DNA of 64,000 nucleotides from Burkholderia anthina. Its GTDB lineage: Bacteria; Pseudomonadota; Gammaproteobacteria; Burkholderiales; Burkholderiaceae. The notes under the pieces were generated by a model, which was given only the letters and a program-made list of their open reading frames with translations, did no database searches and was not told the origin of the DNA. Position numbers and translations under genes: made by a program. Shown here in pieces: positions 53,953-61,402 of the stretch. The stretch is taken from assembly GCF_001547525.1 (NCBI RefSeq), contig NZ_LNJP01000003.1, positions 1,612,001 to 1,676,000 on the forward strand. The letters are read 5' to 3'. The first letter of the stretch is position 1; every line of letters starts with the position of its first letter.

Positions 53953-54345
53953 ATGAACACCGCTCAATCCGCATCGTCCGTGCATGCCGACCTGATCGAC
54001 AGCTACTTCGCCGCGTGGAACGAACCCGACGGCGCACGCCGTCGTGCGCTGATCGACGCGACGTACGCGAGCGACGCGGCCTATCGCGATCCGCTGATGG
54101 CGGGCGACGGCCACGCGGGCATCGACACGATGATCGCCGCCGTGCAACAACGCTTCCCCGCGTACCGCTTCCGCCGCACGACCGACGTCGACGCGTTCGG
54201 CCAGCACCTGCGGTTCTCGTGGGCGCTCGTGTCGCCCGACGGCGCGGCGATCGTGAAGGGTTCGGACTTCGGCACCGTCGACGCATCGGGCCGCCTCGCT
54301 TCGGTCACGGGTTTCATCGACGAAATGCCGGCCGCGGCGGCGTGA
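53953..54345 (+). CDS. Nuclear-transport-factor-2-like (SnoaL-type) protein
   Basis: A 130-residue protein of the NTF2-like fold. Typical features are LIDSYFAAWNEPDGARRRAL, AAYRDPLMAGDGHAGIDTMI and a C-terminal sheet with VTGFIDEMP. The ATG at 53953 has AAGGAGCC upstream; a frame from 53893 lacks such a site. Members are small ligand-binding proteins or isomerases; no function can be assigned. It is codirectional with the RbsD/FucU-type gene 78 bases on. Confidence 0.78.
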   Translation: MNTAQSASSVHADLIDSYFAAWNEPDGARRRALIDATYASDAAYRDPLMAGDGHAGIDTMIAAVQQRFPAYRFRRTTDVDAFGQHLRFSWALVSPDGAAIVKGSDFGTVDASGRLASVTGFIDEMPAAAA

Positions 54346-54423
54346 CGCGAACGGCACATGCGCAGCGGCCGCCGGGATCGGGTAACGTTATGCGATTCGT
54401 TCCTGATCCCGGAGACAACCGAC

Positions 54424-54879
54424 ATGCTGAAGAATCTCGACCCGCTGCTGCACGCCGACATCCTGCACACGCTGCGCGCGATGGGCCACGGTGACGAAAT
54501 CGCGATCTGCGATGCGAATTTTCCGGCGGAATCCGTCGCGGAGCACACGGTGGTCGGCCGCGCGCTGCGCATCGACGGCGCCGATTCGGCGCGCGTCGTG
54601 CGCGCCGTGCTGTCGGTGCTGCCGCTCGATACGTTCGTCGACACGCCCGCGTGGCGGATGGAAGTAGTGGGCGACGCGGCCGCGGTGCCGCCCGTGCAGC
54701 GCGAAGTGCAGGCCGAGATCGACCGCGCGGAAGGGCGCGCGGTGCCGCTTGCCGGCGTCGAACGTTTCGCGTTCTACGAGCGCGCGCAGCAGGCGTACGC
54801 AGTGATCGTCACCGGCGAAACGCGCGGCTACGGCTGCTTCATCTTCAAGAAAGGCGTGTTGTTGAGCGACGCGGGCTAA
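54424..54879 (+). CDS. RbsD/FucU-family sugar mutarotase
   Basis: A 151-residue protein of the RbsD/FucU family, which interconverts anomers of fucose or ribose. The N-terminus MLKNLDPLLHADILHTLRAM with GHGDEIAICDANFPAES carries the conserved His and Asp of the active site, and the tail has ETRGYGCFIFKKGVLL. The FucU subgroup seems closer than RbsD. No fucose or ribose operon is adjacent, so the physiological sugar is unclear. Confidence 0.87.
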   Translation: MLKNLDPLLHADILHTLRAMGHGDEIAICDANFPAESVAEHTVVGRALRIDGADSARVVRAVLSVLPLDTFVDTPAWRMEVVGDAAAVPPVQREVQAEIDRAEGRAVPLAGVERFAFYERAQQAYAVIVTGETRGYGCFIFKKGVLLSDAG

Positions 54880-55067
54880 ACGCGTTTTTCATCGCGCCGG
54901 GTTGCCGGTGCGGCCGCCGCGTTGTAAAGATTTGCTACAAGCTCTTGGACACCGCGAAAAGACCCTCTATGCTGGCCCATTTGCCGCGCGCCCTGCCGGG
55001 CCGCGCGGCCCCGAACCGCCCGGGCGCGCCCGGCGCGGACGCCCGAATTGCATACGAGGAGAAAGGC

Positions 55068-55505
55068 ATGACGCGTACCGTCGATTCCGGCGTCATTTTT
55101 TTCGCGCGCCTGGCGCTGGCGGCGTTGTTCTTGTGGGGCGGCATCATGAAGCTGCTTGGCTACAGCGACTTCGTCGCGTATCTGCACGGGATGAACGTGC
55201 CTTATCAACAGGTCGTCGCGCCGATCGTCGTCGCGATCGAGGGGCTGGGCGGCCTGCTGCTGATCGTCGGCTACAAGGTACGGCCGCTCGCGTTGCTGAT
55301 GGCGGTCTACACGATCGCGACCGCGATGGTCGGGCACAATTTCTGGGACGCGACGAGCGCCGCCGTCCAGCACGACATGGTGATTCACTTCTGGAAGAAC
55401 GTCGCGATCGCGGGCGGTTTCCTGCTGCTGTTCGTCACCGGCGCCGGCGGCGCGAGCATCGACGCGCTGCGTCGGCCGAGTTCGTCGTACGGCGTGCTGC
55501 GTTGA
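55068..55505 (+). CDS. DoxX-family membrane protein
   Basis: A 145-residue inner-membrane protein with four helices. FFARLALAALFLWGGIMKLL, FVAYLHGMNVPYQQVVAPIV and HDMVIHFWKNVAIAGGFLLL are DoxX-family features. The ATG at 55068 has GAGGAGAAAGG upstream. Family members are loosely linked to thiosulfate oxidation or oxidative stress; the role here is unknown. A bidirectional terminator follows. Confidence 0.87.
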   Translation: MTRTVDSGVIFFARLALAALFLWGGIMKLLGYSDFVAYLHGMNVPYQQVVAPIVVAIEGLGGLLLIVGYKVRPLALLMAVYTIATAMVGHNFWDATSAAVQHDMVIHFWKNVAIAGGFLLLFVTGAGGASIDALRRPSSSYGVLR

Positions 55506-55549
55506 ATTGAGCACGCCTGCGCCGTCGCCGCTGCGCCGTCGCAAATCAA

Positions 55550-55586
55550 AAGGGCCGAATCCCGCACGCCGCGGGATTCGGCCCTT
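55550..55586. terminator. Bidirectional terminator
   Basis: AAGGGCCGAATCCCGC/GCGGGATTCGGCCCTT, a perfect 16-bp stem with a 5-base loop between convergent genes. On the minus strand it runs on as CCCTTTTGATTT, a good U tract for the MFS gene. Confidence 0.8.
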
Positions 55587-55618
55587 CGTTCATCCGGCCG
55601 GCGCGTGCGCGCCGACGT

Positions 55619-56929
55619 TCAGCGTGCGTCCTTCACGTCCTTCGCATCCTTCGAGAATTGCACCGCGATCGCGCCGAGCACGCAGATCGCCGCGACGTAC
55701 ACGACCGGTGCGAGCGGATTCGACTTCATCATCAGCGACACGATCACCGGCGTGAGGCCGCCGAAGATCGCATACGCGACGTTGTACGAGAACGAGATGC
55801 CCGAGAAGCGCACGACGGCCGGGAAGCTCTTGACCATCACGAACGGCACCGCGCCGATCGTGCCGACCATGAAGCCCGCGATCCCGTAGTAGAGCGGCAG
55901 TGTCGACGCATCGGCCGCGACCTGCGCGAACAGCAGGTAATAGCACGCGGCCAGCCCGATGCCGCCGATCGCGAGCACGCGCTTGGCGCCGATCCAGCCC
56001 GCGAGCGAGCCGGCGGTGATGCAGCCGGCCGTCAGGCACAGCGTCGCGACGCTGTTCGCGAACAGCGTCGTCGCGGGCGACAGGTGGAACTGCTTTTGCA
56101 GCAGTGCGGGCGTCATCAGGATCACGACGACGATCGCGGCCGACAGCATCCACGTGAGCAGCATCGACACGATCACCGCGCGGCCGTGGTCGCGCAGCAC
56201 CGCCTTCAGCGGAATCTCGGCCGCGAGCGCCTTCTTCGCCTTCATCTCGGCGAATACCGGCGTTTCGTGCAGCCAGCGGCGCAGGTACACGGAGAACAGC
56301 CCGAACACGCCGCCGAGCAGGAACGGGATCCGCCACGCGAACGCGCCGACTTCCGCCGCGGAGTAGCGGCTGTTGATGCCGGCCGCGACGAGCGAGCCGA
56401 GCAGGATGCCGGCCGTGAGGCCCGCGGTCAGCGTGCCGCATGCATAGCCGATATGGCGCGACGGCACGTGCTCGGACACGAACACCCACGCGCCCGGCAC
56501 TTCGCCGCCCACCGCCGCGCCCTGCAGCACGCGGAACAGCAGCAGCAACACCGGCGCGAGGATGCCGATCGTGTCGTAGGTCGGCAGCAGGCCCATCAGC
56601 AGCGTCGGCACCGACATCATCAGCACGCTCAGCGTAAACATGCGCTTGCGGCCGAACAGGTCGCCGAAGTGCGCCATGATCACGCCGCCGAGCGGGCGCG
56701 CGAGATAGCCGGCCGCGAAGATGCCGAACGTCTGCAACTGGCGCAGCCAGTCGGGAATGTCGTGCGGGAAGAAGAGTTGTCCTATCGCCGGCGCGAAGAA
56801 CACGAAGATGATGAAGTCGTAGAACTCGAGGGCGCCGCCGAGTGCGGCAAGGCCAAGGGTCTTGTAGTCGCTGCGCGTGAGCGCGCGTTCGGCGGCGCGA
56901 GGCACGCCGCTCAATTCGGAAGCTTGCAT
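55619..56929 (-). CDS. MFS transporter, metabolite:H+ symporter (ShiA/ProP) family
   Basis: A 436-residue permease of the MHS family with twelve helices. The signatures are GALEFYDFIIFVFFAPAIGQ, ARPLGGVIMAHFGDLFGRKR and LLFRVLQGAAVGGEVPGAW. The ATG at 56929 (MQASELSG) was chosen over upstream alternatives lacking family-like sequence. Relatives carry shikimate, alpha-ketoglutarate, citrate or proline. Quinate/shikimate genes lie 6 kb away, which makes shikimate possible but unproven. Confidence 0.86.
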   Translation of the reverse strand: MQASELSGVPRAAERALTRSDYKTLGLAALGGALEFYDFIIFVFFAPAIGQLFFPHDIPDWLRQLQTFGIFAAGYLARPLGGVIMAHFGDLFGRKRMFTLSVLMMSVPTLLMGLLPTYDTIGILAPVLLLLFRVLQGAAVGGEVPGAWVFVSEHVPSRHIGYACGTLTAGLTAGILLGSLVAAGINSRYSAAEVGAFAWRIPFLLGGVFGLFSVYLRRWLHETPVFAEMKAKKALAAEIPLKAVLRDHGRAVIVSMLLTWMLSAAIVVVILMTPALLQKQFHLSPATTLFANSVATLCLTAGCITAGSLAGWIGAKRVLAIGGIGLAACYYLLFAQVAADASTLPLYYGIAGFMVGTIGAVPFVMVKSFPAVVRFSGISFSYNVAYAIFGGLTPVIVSLMMKSNPLAPVVYVAAICVLGAIAVQFSKDAKDVKDAR

Positions 56930-57247
56930 GGTCAGGACGATCGGTTTTCGAATGTAGTTGTCGGTGCTGCGTCTCCAGGGCCCGCTTTTCGGCATGGACT
57001 GGCAAGGCGCGGCTTGCGTCGTCGAGGCGTGCCGCGTGCCGGGTGAGGCGCGAAACACGTGCCGCCGCACCAGGATGGGGCGCGGCGCGGACGAAGCGTC
57101 AAAGCGGGTGGGGGGGATTCTACAGGAGCGCGAAATGCCTGCGCGCGGGCGTGCGCCGGGAACGGCTTCGGACCATGCCGCCGAAGCGCGCGCGGCGCGG
57201 GCGGCCGGTGAGCCGCTGGCGCGCCGCGCGGGGCAAGGTCTCGCTGG
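56930..57247. other. Intergenic region, nothing recognised
   Basis: About 320 GC-rich bases between two minus-strand genes. A GGGTGGGGGGG run lies near 57108. It should contain the MFS promoter, but no clear hexamers, repeat or gene was seen. Confidence 0.5.
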
Positions 57248-58384
57248 TCAGTTGCCGGCGATCGTATCGACCGGCTTGAACGCGCCGCGCTCGACCTTGT
57301 AGATCGTCACCGGCGCATCCTTCAGGTCGCCCTTCGTGTCGTACGCGATGCTGGGCGCCGACACGCCCTTGATCGAGACCTTGCCGAGATACGGCGTATA
57401 CACCTTCGGATCGGTCGAGTTCGCGTCCTTCATCGCGGTGAGCAGCGCGATCGTGCCGTCGTACGAGTACGGCGAGTACGTGATCACGTCTTCGTTGAAC
57501 CGCGCCTTGTAGCGTGCCGCGTAGCCGGAGAAGCCCGGCATCTTTTCCTTCGGCAGCCCGCCCATGTAGACGATCGCGCCTTCGGCCGCGTCGCCGCCGA
57601 CCTTCAGGAACGTCGGCGAGCGCGACATCTCGCCCGTCACGAACGCCGACTTCATCCCGAGCTGGCGCATCTTGCGGATCATCGGCGACGATTGCGCGTC
57701 GCCGCCGCCGTAGAACACCGCGTCCGGATTCACGCCCTTCAGGTTGGTCAGGATCGCCGAGAAATCGAGCGCCTTGTCGTTCGTGAAGTCGCGCTTGACG
57801 ATCGTGCCGCCCGCCGCTTCCACGGCCTTCGCGAATTCGTCGGCGATGCCCTGGCCGTAGGCCGTGCGGTCGTCGATGATCGCGATGCGCTTGAAGCGCA
57901 GCGTCTTCACCGCGTACGTGCCGACGATGCGGCCGGCCTGCGCGTCGCTCGTCAGCAGCCGGTAGGTCGTCTTGTAGCCGCGCGCCGTGTATTGCGGCGA
58001 CGTCGCCATCGAGATCTGCGGCAGCCCCGCGCGATCGTACAGGTCGGACGCGGGAATGCTCGTGCCGGAGTTGAAGTGGCCGATGATCCCGCGGACGTTG
58101 CCGTCGATCAGCCGCTGTGCGACGGTCGTGCCGGTGCGCGGGTCGGCCTGGTCGTCCTGCGAGTCGAGCTGGAACGTGACGGGCTTGCCGCCGATCGTCG
58201 GATGCGTCGCGTTGAAATCGGCGATCGCGAGTTGCACGCCCTTCTGCATGTCCGTGCCGTAATTCGACTGCGGGCCGGTCAGCGGCGCGGCGAAACCGAT
58301 CTTGACGACGTCGGCGGCGACGGCGTGCGCGCCCGACAGTGCGCAGGCAGCGGCCAGCGCGACGTGCGATACCTTCAGCTTCAC
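57248..58384 (-). CDS. Branched-chain amino-acid-type ABC substrate-binding protein
   Basis: A 378-residue periplasmic binding protein of the LivJ type. A GTG at 58384 is chosen because AAGGGGAA lies six bases upstream and a signal peptide follows at once (KVSHVALAAACALSGAHAVA). The mature domain has VKIGFAAPLTGPQSNYGTDM, PASDLYDRAGLPQISMATSP and DDRTAYGQGIADEFAKAVEA. No permease or ATPase genes are beside it, so it is an orphan binding protein that may serve a transporter encoded elsewhere. Ligand unknown; amino acids or amides are usual. Confidence 0.88.
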   Translation of the reverse strand: MKLKVSHVALAAACALSGAHAVAADVVKIGFAAPLTGPQSNYGTDMQKGVQLAIADFNATHPTIGGKPVTFQLDSQDDQADPRTGTTVAQRLIDGNVRGIIGHFNSGTSIPASDLYDRAGLPQISMATSPQYTARGYKTTYRLLTSDAQAGRIVGTYAVKTLRFKRIAIIDDRTAYGQGIADEFAKAVEAAGGTIVKRDFTNDKALDFSAILTNLKGVNPDAVFYGGGDAQSSPMIRKMRQLGMKSAFVTGEMSRSPTFLKVGGDAAEGAIVYMGGLPKEKMPGFSGYAARYKARFNEDVITYSPYSYDGTIALLTAMKDANSTDPKVYTPYLGKVSIKGVSAPSIAYDTKGDLKDAPVTIYKVERGAFKPVDTIAGN

Positions 58385-58981
58385 TTTCACTTCCCCTTGA
58401 TGGCGTGGTTGGGCCGCCGCCGGCATGCGGGCCGGCGCCGGTAAACCGGGCGAGACGGTTCGGTCCGCAAGCCGATGCGCAGGCCATGCAGGCGTGCCGC
58501 CTGCTGCGCAGGCTGTGCCGGAATCGGCGTGCGCGACCGTGGATGCGGCGAGCGTGCATGCCGATTGCGGCAGCGGCGGGAGGTCGTCTCGCGACCGTGA
58601 AGCGAAGTCTAGGTAACGAAAATACGGGCGTCTTGCGCGTTCGATGCGTGGCCGGCGACGATATCGGCATATCGTCGATTACCCTGATATATGCCGAAAT
58701 CGTCATGGCGAATGCGCAAACCCGCCAAGACGCGGGTCGCCGGCATTTTTAGGATGACGGATCCGGTGCGCGGCGCCGGCTGCGGCGAAGGCGGAACGGT
58801 CGCCGGCCCGCACGCCGGGCGCGTTGGTTGCGTGCGCAACCAGCATTGCCCCTCCGATGGAACCTGTCGGGGCGCGCGATGCCGCCGGCCACCGTCTTGC
58901 CCGCCCCGCGTTCGATGCGACGCGATCGAAGGGGCGCTCCTATAATCGACGCCATCTGCCACTCGCTTCGCGGTTGCCGGG
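58385..58981. other. Intergenic region upstream of binding-protein and AraC genes
   Basis: About 600 bases between divergent genes. Besides the 16-bp inverted repeat listed separately, it holds ACCCGC-CAAGAC-GCGGGT (58723-58740) followed by CGCCGGCATTTTTA, a hairpin with T run that could end a short plus-strand RNA. No protein gene recognised. Confidence 0.5.
58657..58704. repeat. Long imperfect inverted repeat with nested palindrome
   Basis: GACGATATCGGCATAT (58657-58672) pairs with ATATGCCGAAATCGTC (58689-58704) at 15 of 16 positions, with a 16-base centre. Inside the left part ACGATAT-CGGC-ATATCGT (58658-58675) is itself a perfect palindrome. Confidence 0.7.
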
Positions 58982-59776
58982 ATGACGACCTTGCCTGCCG
59001 TACCGCCCATGAGCCTGTCCGACACGTTGCGCGACCCGCCCGACAACGCCGATTTCGGCGCGATGCTCGCGCATTTCCGTCTGCTCGAACCGGTGTTCGA
59101 TGCGTTGCCGGACGTCGCGTTCTTCGTGAAGGATGCGAGCGGCCGCTACGCGCTCGTCAACCGCACGCTGGCGATGCGCTGCGGCTACAAGGACAAGCGC
59201 GACCTGCTCGGCAAGACGGCCGACGAGGTGTTTCCGCGCCGCTTCGGCCGCAGCTATTTCGAACAGGACATGGCGACGATCAACGCCGGCCAGCAGTTGA
59301 TGGATCAGCTCGAGCTGCACCTGTATCCGGGCCGTCAGCCGGGCTGGTGCCTGACCTGCAAGGAGCCGCTGCGCGACGCCGCGGGCCGGGTGGTCGGCCT
59401 CGCGGGCATCTCGCGCGACCTGAAGGCGCACGAGGGATCGCACCCGGCGTACAGCCGGCTCGCCGACGTGGTCCAGCACATCCAGGATCACTACGTGCAG
59501 CCGCTGAACCTGAAGCAACTCGCGCAGATGGCCGGGATGTCGGTCGCGCAGCTCGAACGCTACTTCCACAAGGTGTTCCATCTGACGCCGCGCCAGGTGC
59601 TGCTGAAGACGCGGCTCGACGCGGCCACCGCGCTGCTCGTCACGCACGACAAGGTGACCGACGTCGCCGCGCTATGCGGCTACACGGATCACAGCGCGTT
59701 CACGCGCCAGTTCAAGGCGACGGTCGGCGTGACGCCGACGGAATACCGGTTGATGCTGCAGGAGCGGGCGGGGTGA
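58982..59776 (+). CDS. PAS-domain AraC-family regulator
   Basis: A 264-residue regulator. The N-terminal PAS domain (about 30-145: FDALPDVAFFVKDASGRYAL, KRDLLGKTADEVFPRRFG) replaces the usual cupin sensor. The C-terminal AraC/XylS domain (about 160-260) has two helix-turn-helix motifs: LNLKQLAQMAGMSVAQLERY and VTDVAALCGYTDHSAFTRQF. It probably senses a small ligand or redox state and activates transcription. It is divergent from the orphan binding-protein gene, a possible target. Confidence 0.9.
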   Translation: MTTLPAVPPMSLSDTLRDPPDNADFGAMLAHFRLLEPVFDALPDVAFFVKDASGRYALVNRTLAMRCGYKDKRDLLGKTADEVFPRRFGRSYFEQDMATINAGQQLMDQLELHLYPGRQPGWCLTCKEPLRDAAGRVVGLAGISRDLKAHEGSHPAYSRLADVVQHIQDHYVQPLNLKQLAQMAGMSVAQLERYFHKVFHLTPRQVLLKTRLDAATALLVTHDKVTDVAALCGYTDHSAFTRQFKATVGVTPTEYRLMLQERAG

Positions 59777-59816
59777 CGCCACTCGCCGGCGTGGCCGGCG
59801 CGTCGCGGGGATCGGG

Positions 59817-59888
59817 GTAAGGCGGTAAGGCGGTAAGGCGGTAAGGCGGTAAGGCGGTAAGGCGGTAAGGCGGTAAGGCGGTAAGGCG
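59817..59888. repeat. Tandem repeat, nine 8-bp units
   Basis: Nine perfect copies of GTAAGGCG, followed by a decayed tenth (GGAAAGGC). It lies 40 bases after the AraC gene and 21 bases before the end of the convergent gene. Non-coding, with no other internal structure. Confidence 0.95.
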
Positions 59889-59909
59889 GGAAAGGCTGAA
59901 GCCGGCGGC

Positions 59910-60173
59910 TCAGCGGTAGCCGAGCCCTTTCAGGACGGCCGTGCCGTCTTCGGTCAGCCGGAAGCTCGGGGCCGTATCGGGGTCGAGCTTGACCATTTCG
60001 ACGAGGCCGGCTTCCTGCAGCGCGGGCAATTCGGGTTTGGCGTTCGCGCCGATCGGTGCGTGCAGCAGCACGAGCAGCGTCGCGATTTCATGATGACTGA
60101 GCAGGCGGCGCAGCATCGTCTTCTTTGCAGGGGGCGCGGCCGGGCGGCCCGCGGGTGCTTCTACGGCGCTCAT
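59910..60173 (-). CDS. Small hypothetical protein, possibly winged-helix
   Basis: An 87-residue protein. The ATG at 60173 has a strong AAGGAGG six bases upstream, which rules out the longer start at 60200. After an Ala/Pro-rich N-terminus, LSHHEIATLLVLLHAPIGAN, PALQEAGLVEMV and FRLTEDGTAVLKGLG look like a winged-helix DNA-binding or adaptor fold, but no family is recognised. It is next to the hicAB island, yet its composition is that of the host genome. Confidence 0.65.
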   Translation of the reverse strand: MSAVEAPAGRPAAPPAKKTMLRRLLSHHEIATLLVLLHAPIGANAKPELPALQEAGLVEMVKLDPDTAPSFRLTEDGTAVLKGLGYR

Positions 60174-60400
60174 CGCTTTCCTCCTTTTCGAGATAACCAT
60201 CGGGTACTGGCTGCGGATGGTGCCGTCGCAGACTTAAGCGATTCTTAAAATCGGGGCGGGCAGCGCGATGCTGCACTGCGGTACGGGTTACGGGATATAA
60301 CTCAGGGTCATCCTCAGAGGCCGCCTCCCGGCGTTTCCGCGCCTTGAACACCCCGCCCAAGCGACGGCCTGCCGTTATACACACAACTACACAAAAATAC

Positions 60401-60435
60401 TTGTGCCCTCCTTGTTCGTGTGTATAATTACACAC
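60401..60435 (+). promoter_or_regulatory. hicAB promoter with overlapping operator
   Basis: TTGTGC (60401-60406), a 16-base spacer and TATAAT (60423-60428). The -10 sits inside the palindrome GTGTGTATAATTACACAC (60418-60435). This is the layout expected for repression by the antitoxin HicB. A related half site (ATACACACAACTACAC) lies at 60377-60392. Confidence 0.75.
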
Positions 60436-60453
60436 AAGCACAGCGGAGGAGCC

Positions 60454-60636
60454 ATGAGTTCAACAGAGCTTATCCGGATGCTAGAAGAGGACGGCTGGTT
60501 TTTGGTAAGAACGAAAGGCAGCCACCACCACTTCAAACACCCCACGAAGCCGGGGCTTGCGACGGTTCCACACCCGAACAAGGACCTGCCAATGGGGACA
60601 ACAAAGAGCATCCTGAAAACCGCTGGTCTGAAGTGA
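60454..60636 (+). CDS. hicA: HicA-family toxin (mRNA interferase)
   Basis: A 60-residue toxin of the usual HicA size, a double-stranded-RNA-binding fold that cleaves mRNA and blocks translation. The catalytic histidine is His24 in KGSHHHFKHP, and PHPNKDLPMGTTKSILKTAG completes the family pattern. GGAGGA precedes the ATG at 60454. It is first in the hicA-hicB order. Its G+C is far below the surroundings, a sign of horizontal acquisition. A terminator hairpin overlaps its stop codon. Confidence 0.93.
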   Translation: MSSTELIRMLEEDGWFLVRTKGSHHHFKHPTKPGLATVPHPNKDLPMGTTKSILKTAGLK

Positions 60637-60649
60637 CCGGCGGTTTTTT
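60616..60649 (+). terminator. Terminator overlapping the hicA stop codon
   Basis: AAAACCGCTGGTC (60616-60628) pairs with GACCGGCGGTTTT (60635-60647; one G-T pair) and is followed by further Ts. The hicA stop TGA is at 60634-60636, at the loop-stem border. It separates hicA from hicB by attenuation. Confidence 0.75.
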
Positions 60650-60795
60650 ACCGACCCAACAGGATGCAGGGGAAGGAAGCAGTACTTTTAAAATTGATGC
60701 AACCAAGGTCGCTTCACATAAGACGAATGTCAATAAGCGGTACATAAGAGAAGCTAGTGCTACCACGGAAGCAGGACAACAAAGGAATGGCAAAC

Positions 60796-61212
60796 ATGGA
60801 ATTTCCCATCGCAATCCATAAGGACGATGGGACCGTCTACGGAGTGATTGTTCCGGATATACCGGGCGTTCATTCCTGGGGCGAGACCATCGATGATGCA
60901 ATCAGGAACACAAAAGAAGCAATCGTCTCTCATGTCGAGACCTTAATCGAGCTGGGCGAGGACGTCGCCTTTAATTGCTCGACCATCGAAAATTTGGCAA
61001 GCAACCCGGACTACGCAGGGGCTGTGTGGGCTTTCGTGAGCGTTGACTTATCTCAGCTTGACTCGAAGCCTGAGCGTATTAACATAAGTTTGCCAAGATT
61101 TGTACTTCATAAGATTGACGCGTATGTGGCATCCCGTCACGAAACCAGGAGTGGTTTCCTGGCGCGTGCGGCGTTGGAGGCCTTACATGAAGCGCATGCC
61201 AAACCTGCATGA
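60796..61212 (+). CDS. hicB: HicB-family antitoxin
   Basis: A 138-residue antitoxin. The N-terminal partly degraded RNase-H-like domain (about 1-70: FPIAIHKDDGTVYGVIVPDI, SWGETIDDAIRNTKEAI) binds HicA. The C-terminal ribbon-helix-helix (ERINISLPRFVLHKIDAYVA, TRSGFLARAALEAL) binds the operator. The ATG at 60796 has AAGGA nine bases upstream; the ATG at 60787 is too close to that site. The 159-base gap from hicA, with a terminator in it, implies a separate promoter or read-through. Confidence 0.92.
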   Translation: MEFPIAIHKDDGTVYGVIVPDIPGVHSWGETIDDAIRNTKEAIVSHVETLIELGEDVAFNCSTIENLASNPDYAGAVWAFVSVDLSQLDSKPERINISLPRFVLHKIDAYVASRHETRSGFLARAALEALHEAHAKPA

Positions 61213-61232
61213 AGATGCGCCGTTAATCTTAC

Positions 61233-61258
61233 AAGCCCGCAGAGATGCGGGCTTTTTT
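61233..61258 (+). terminator. Rho-independent terminator of hicB
   Basis: AAGCCCGC-AGAGAT-GCGGGCTT followed by a T run, 20 bases after the hicB stop. Confidence 0.88.
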
Positions 61259-61402
61259 ATGAGCGTCCCCGGGCCGATCGCGGTGACCCGCGCGGGCTGA
61301 TCCGCGGCTGTCTCGTTCGCCACGATGGTGCGCGCGGGACGTGCCTCCTTGCTTCAACCGCGGACCACCTCCACTGTCGATGCCCACGATACCCGATTCG
61401 CC

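Noticed and set aside
60371..61258. The hicAB region as part of a prophage or integrative element
   Set aside because: No integrase, tRNA target, phage genes or flanking direct repeats could be seen; only the toxin-antitoxin pair is foreign-looking.
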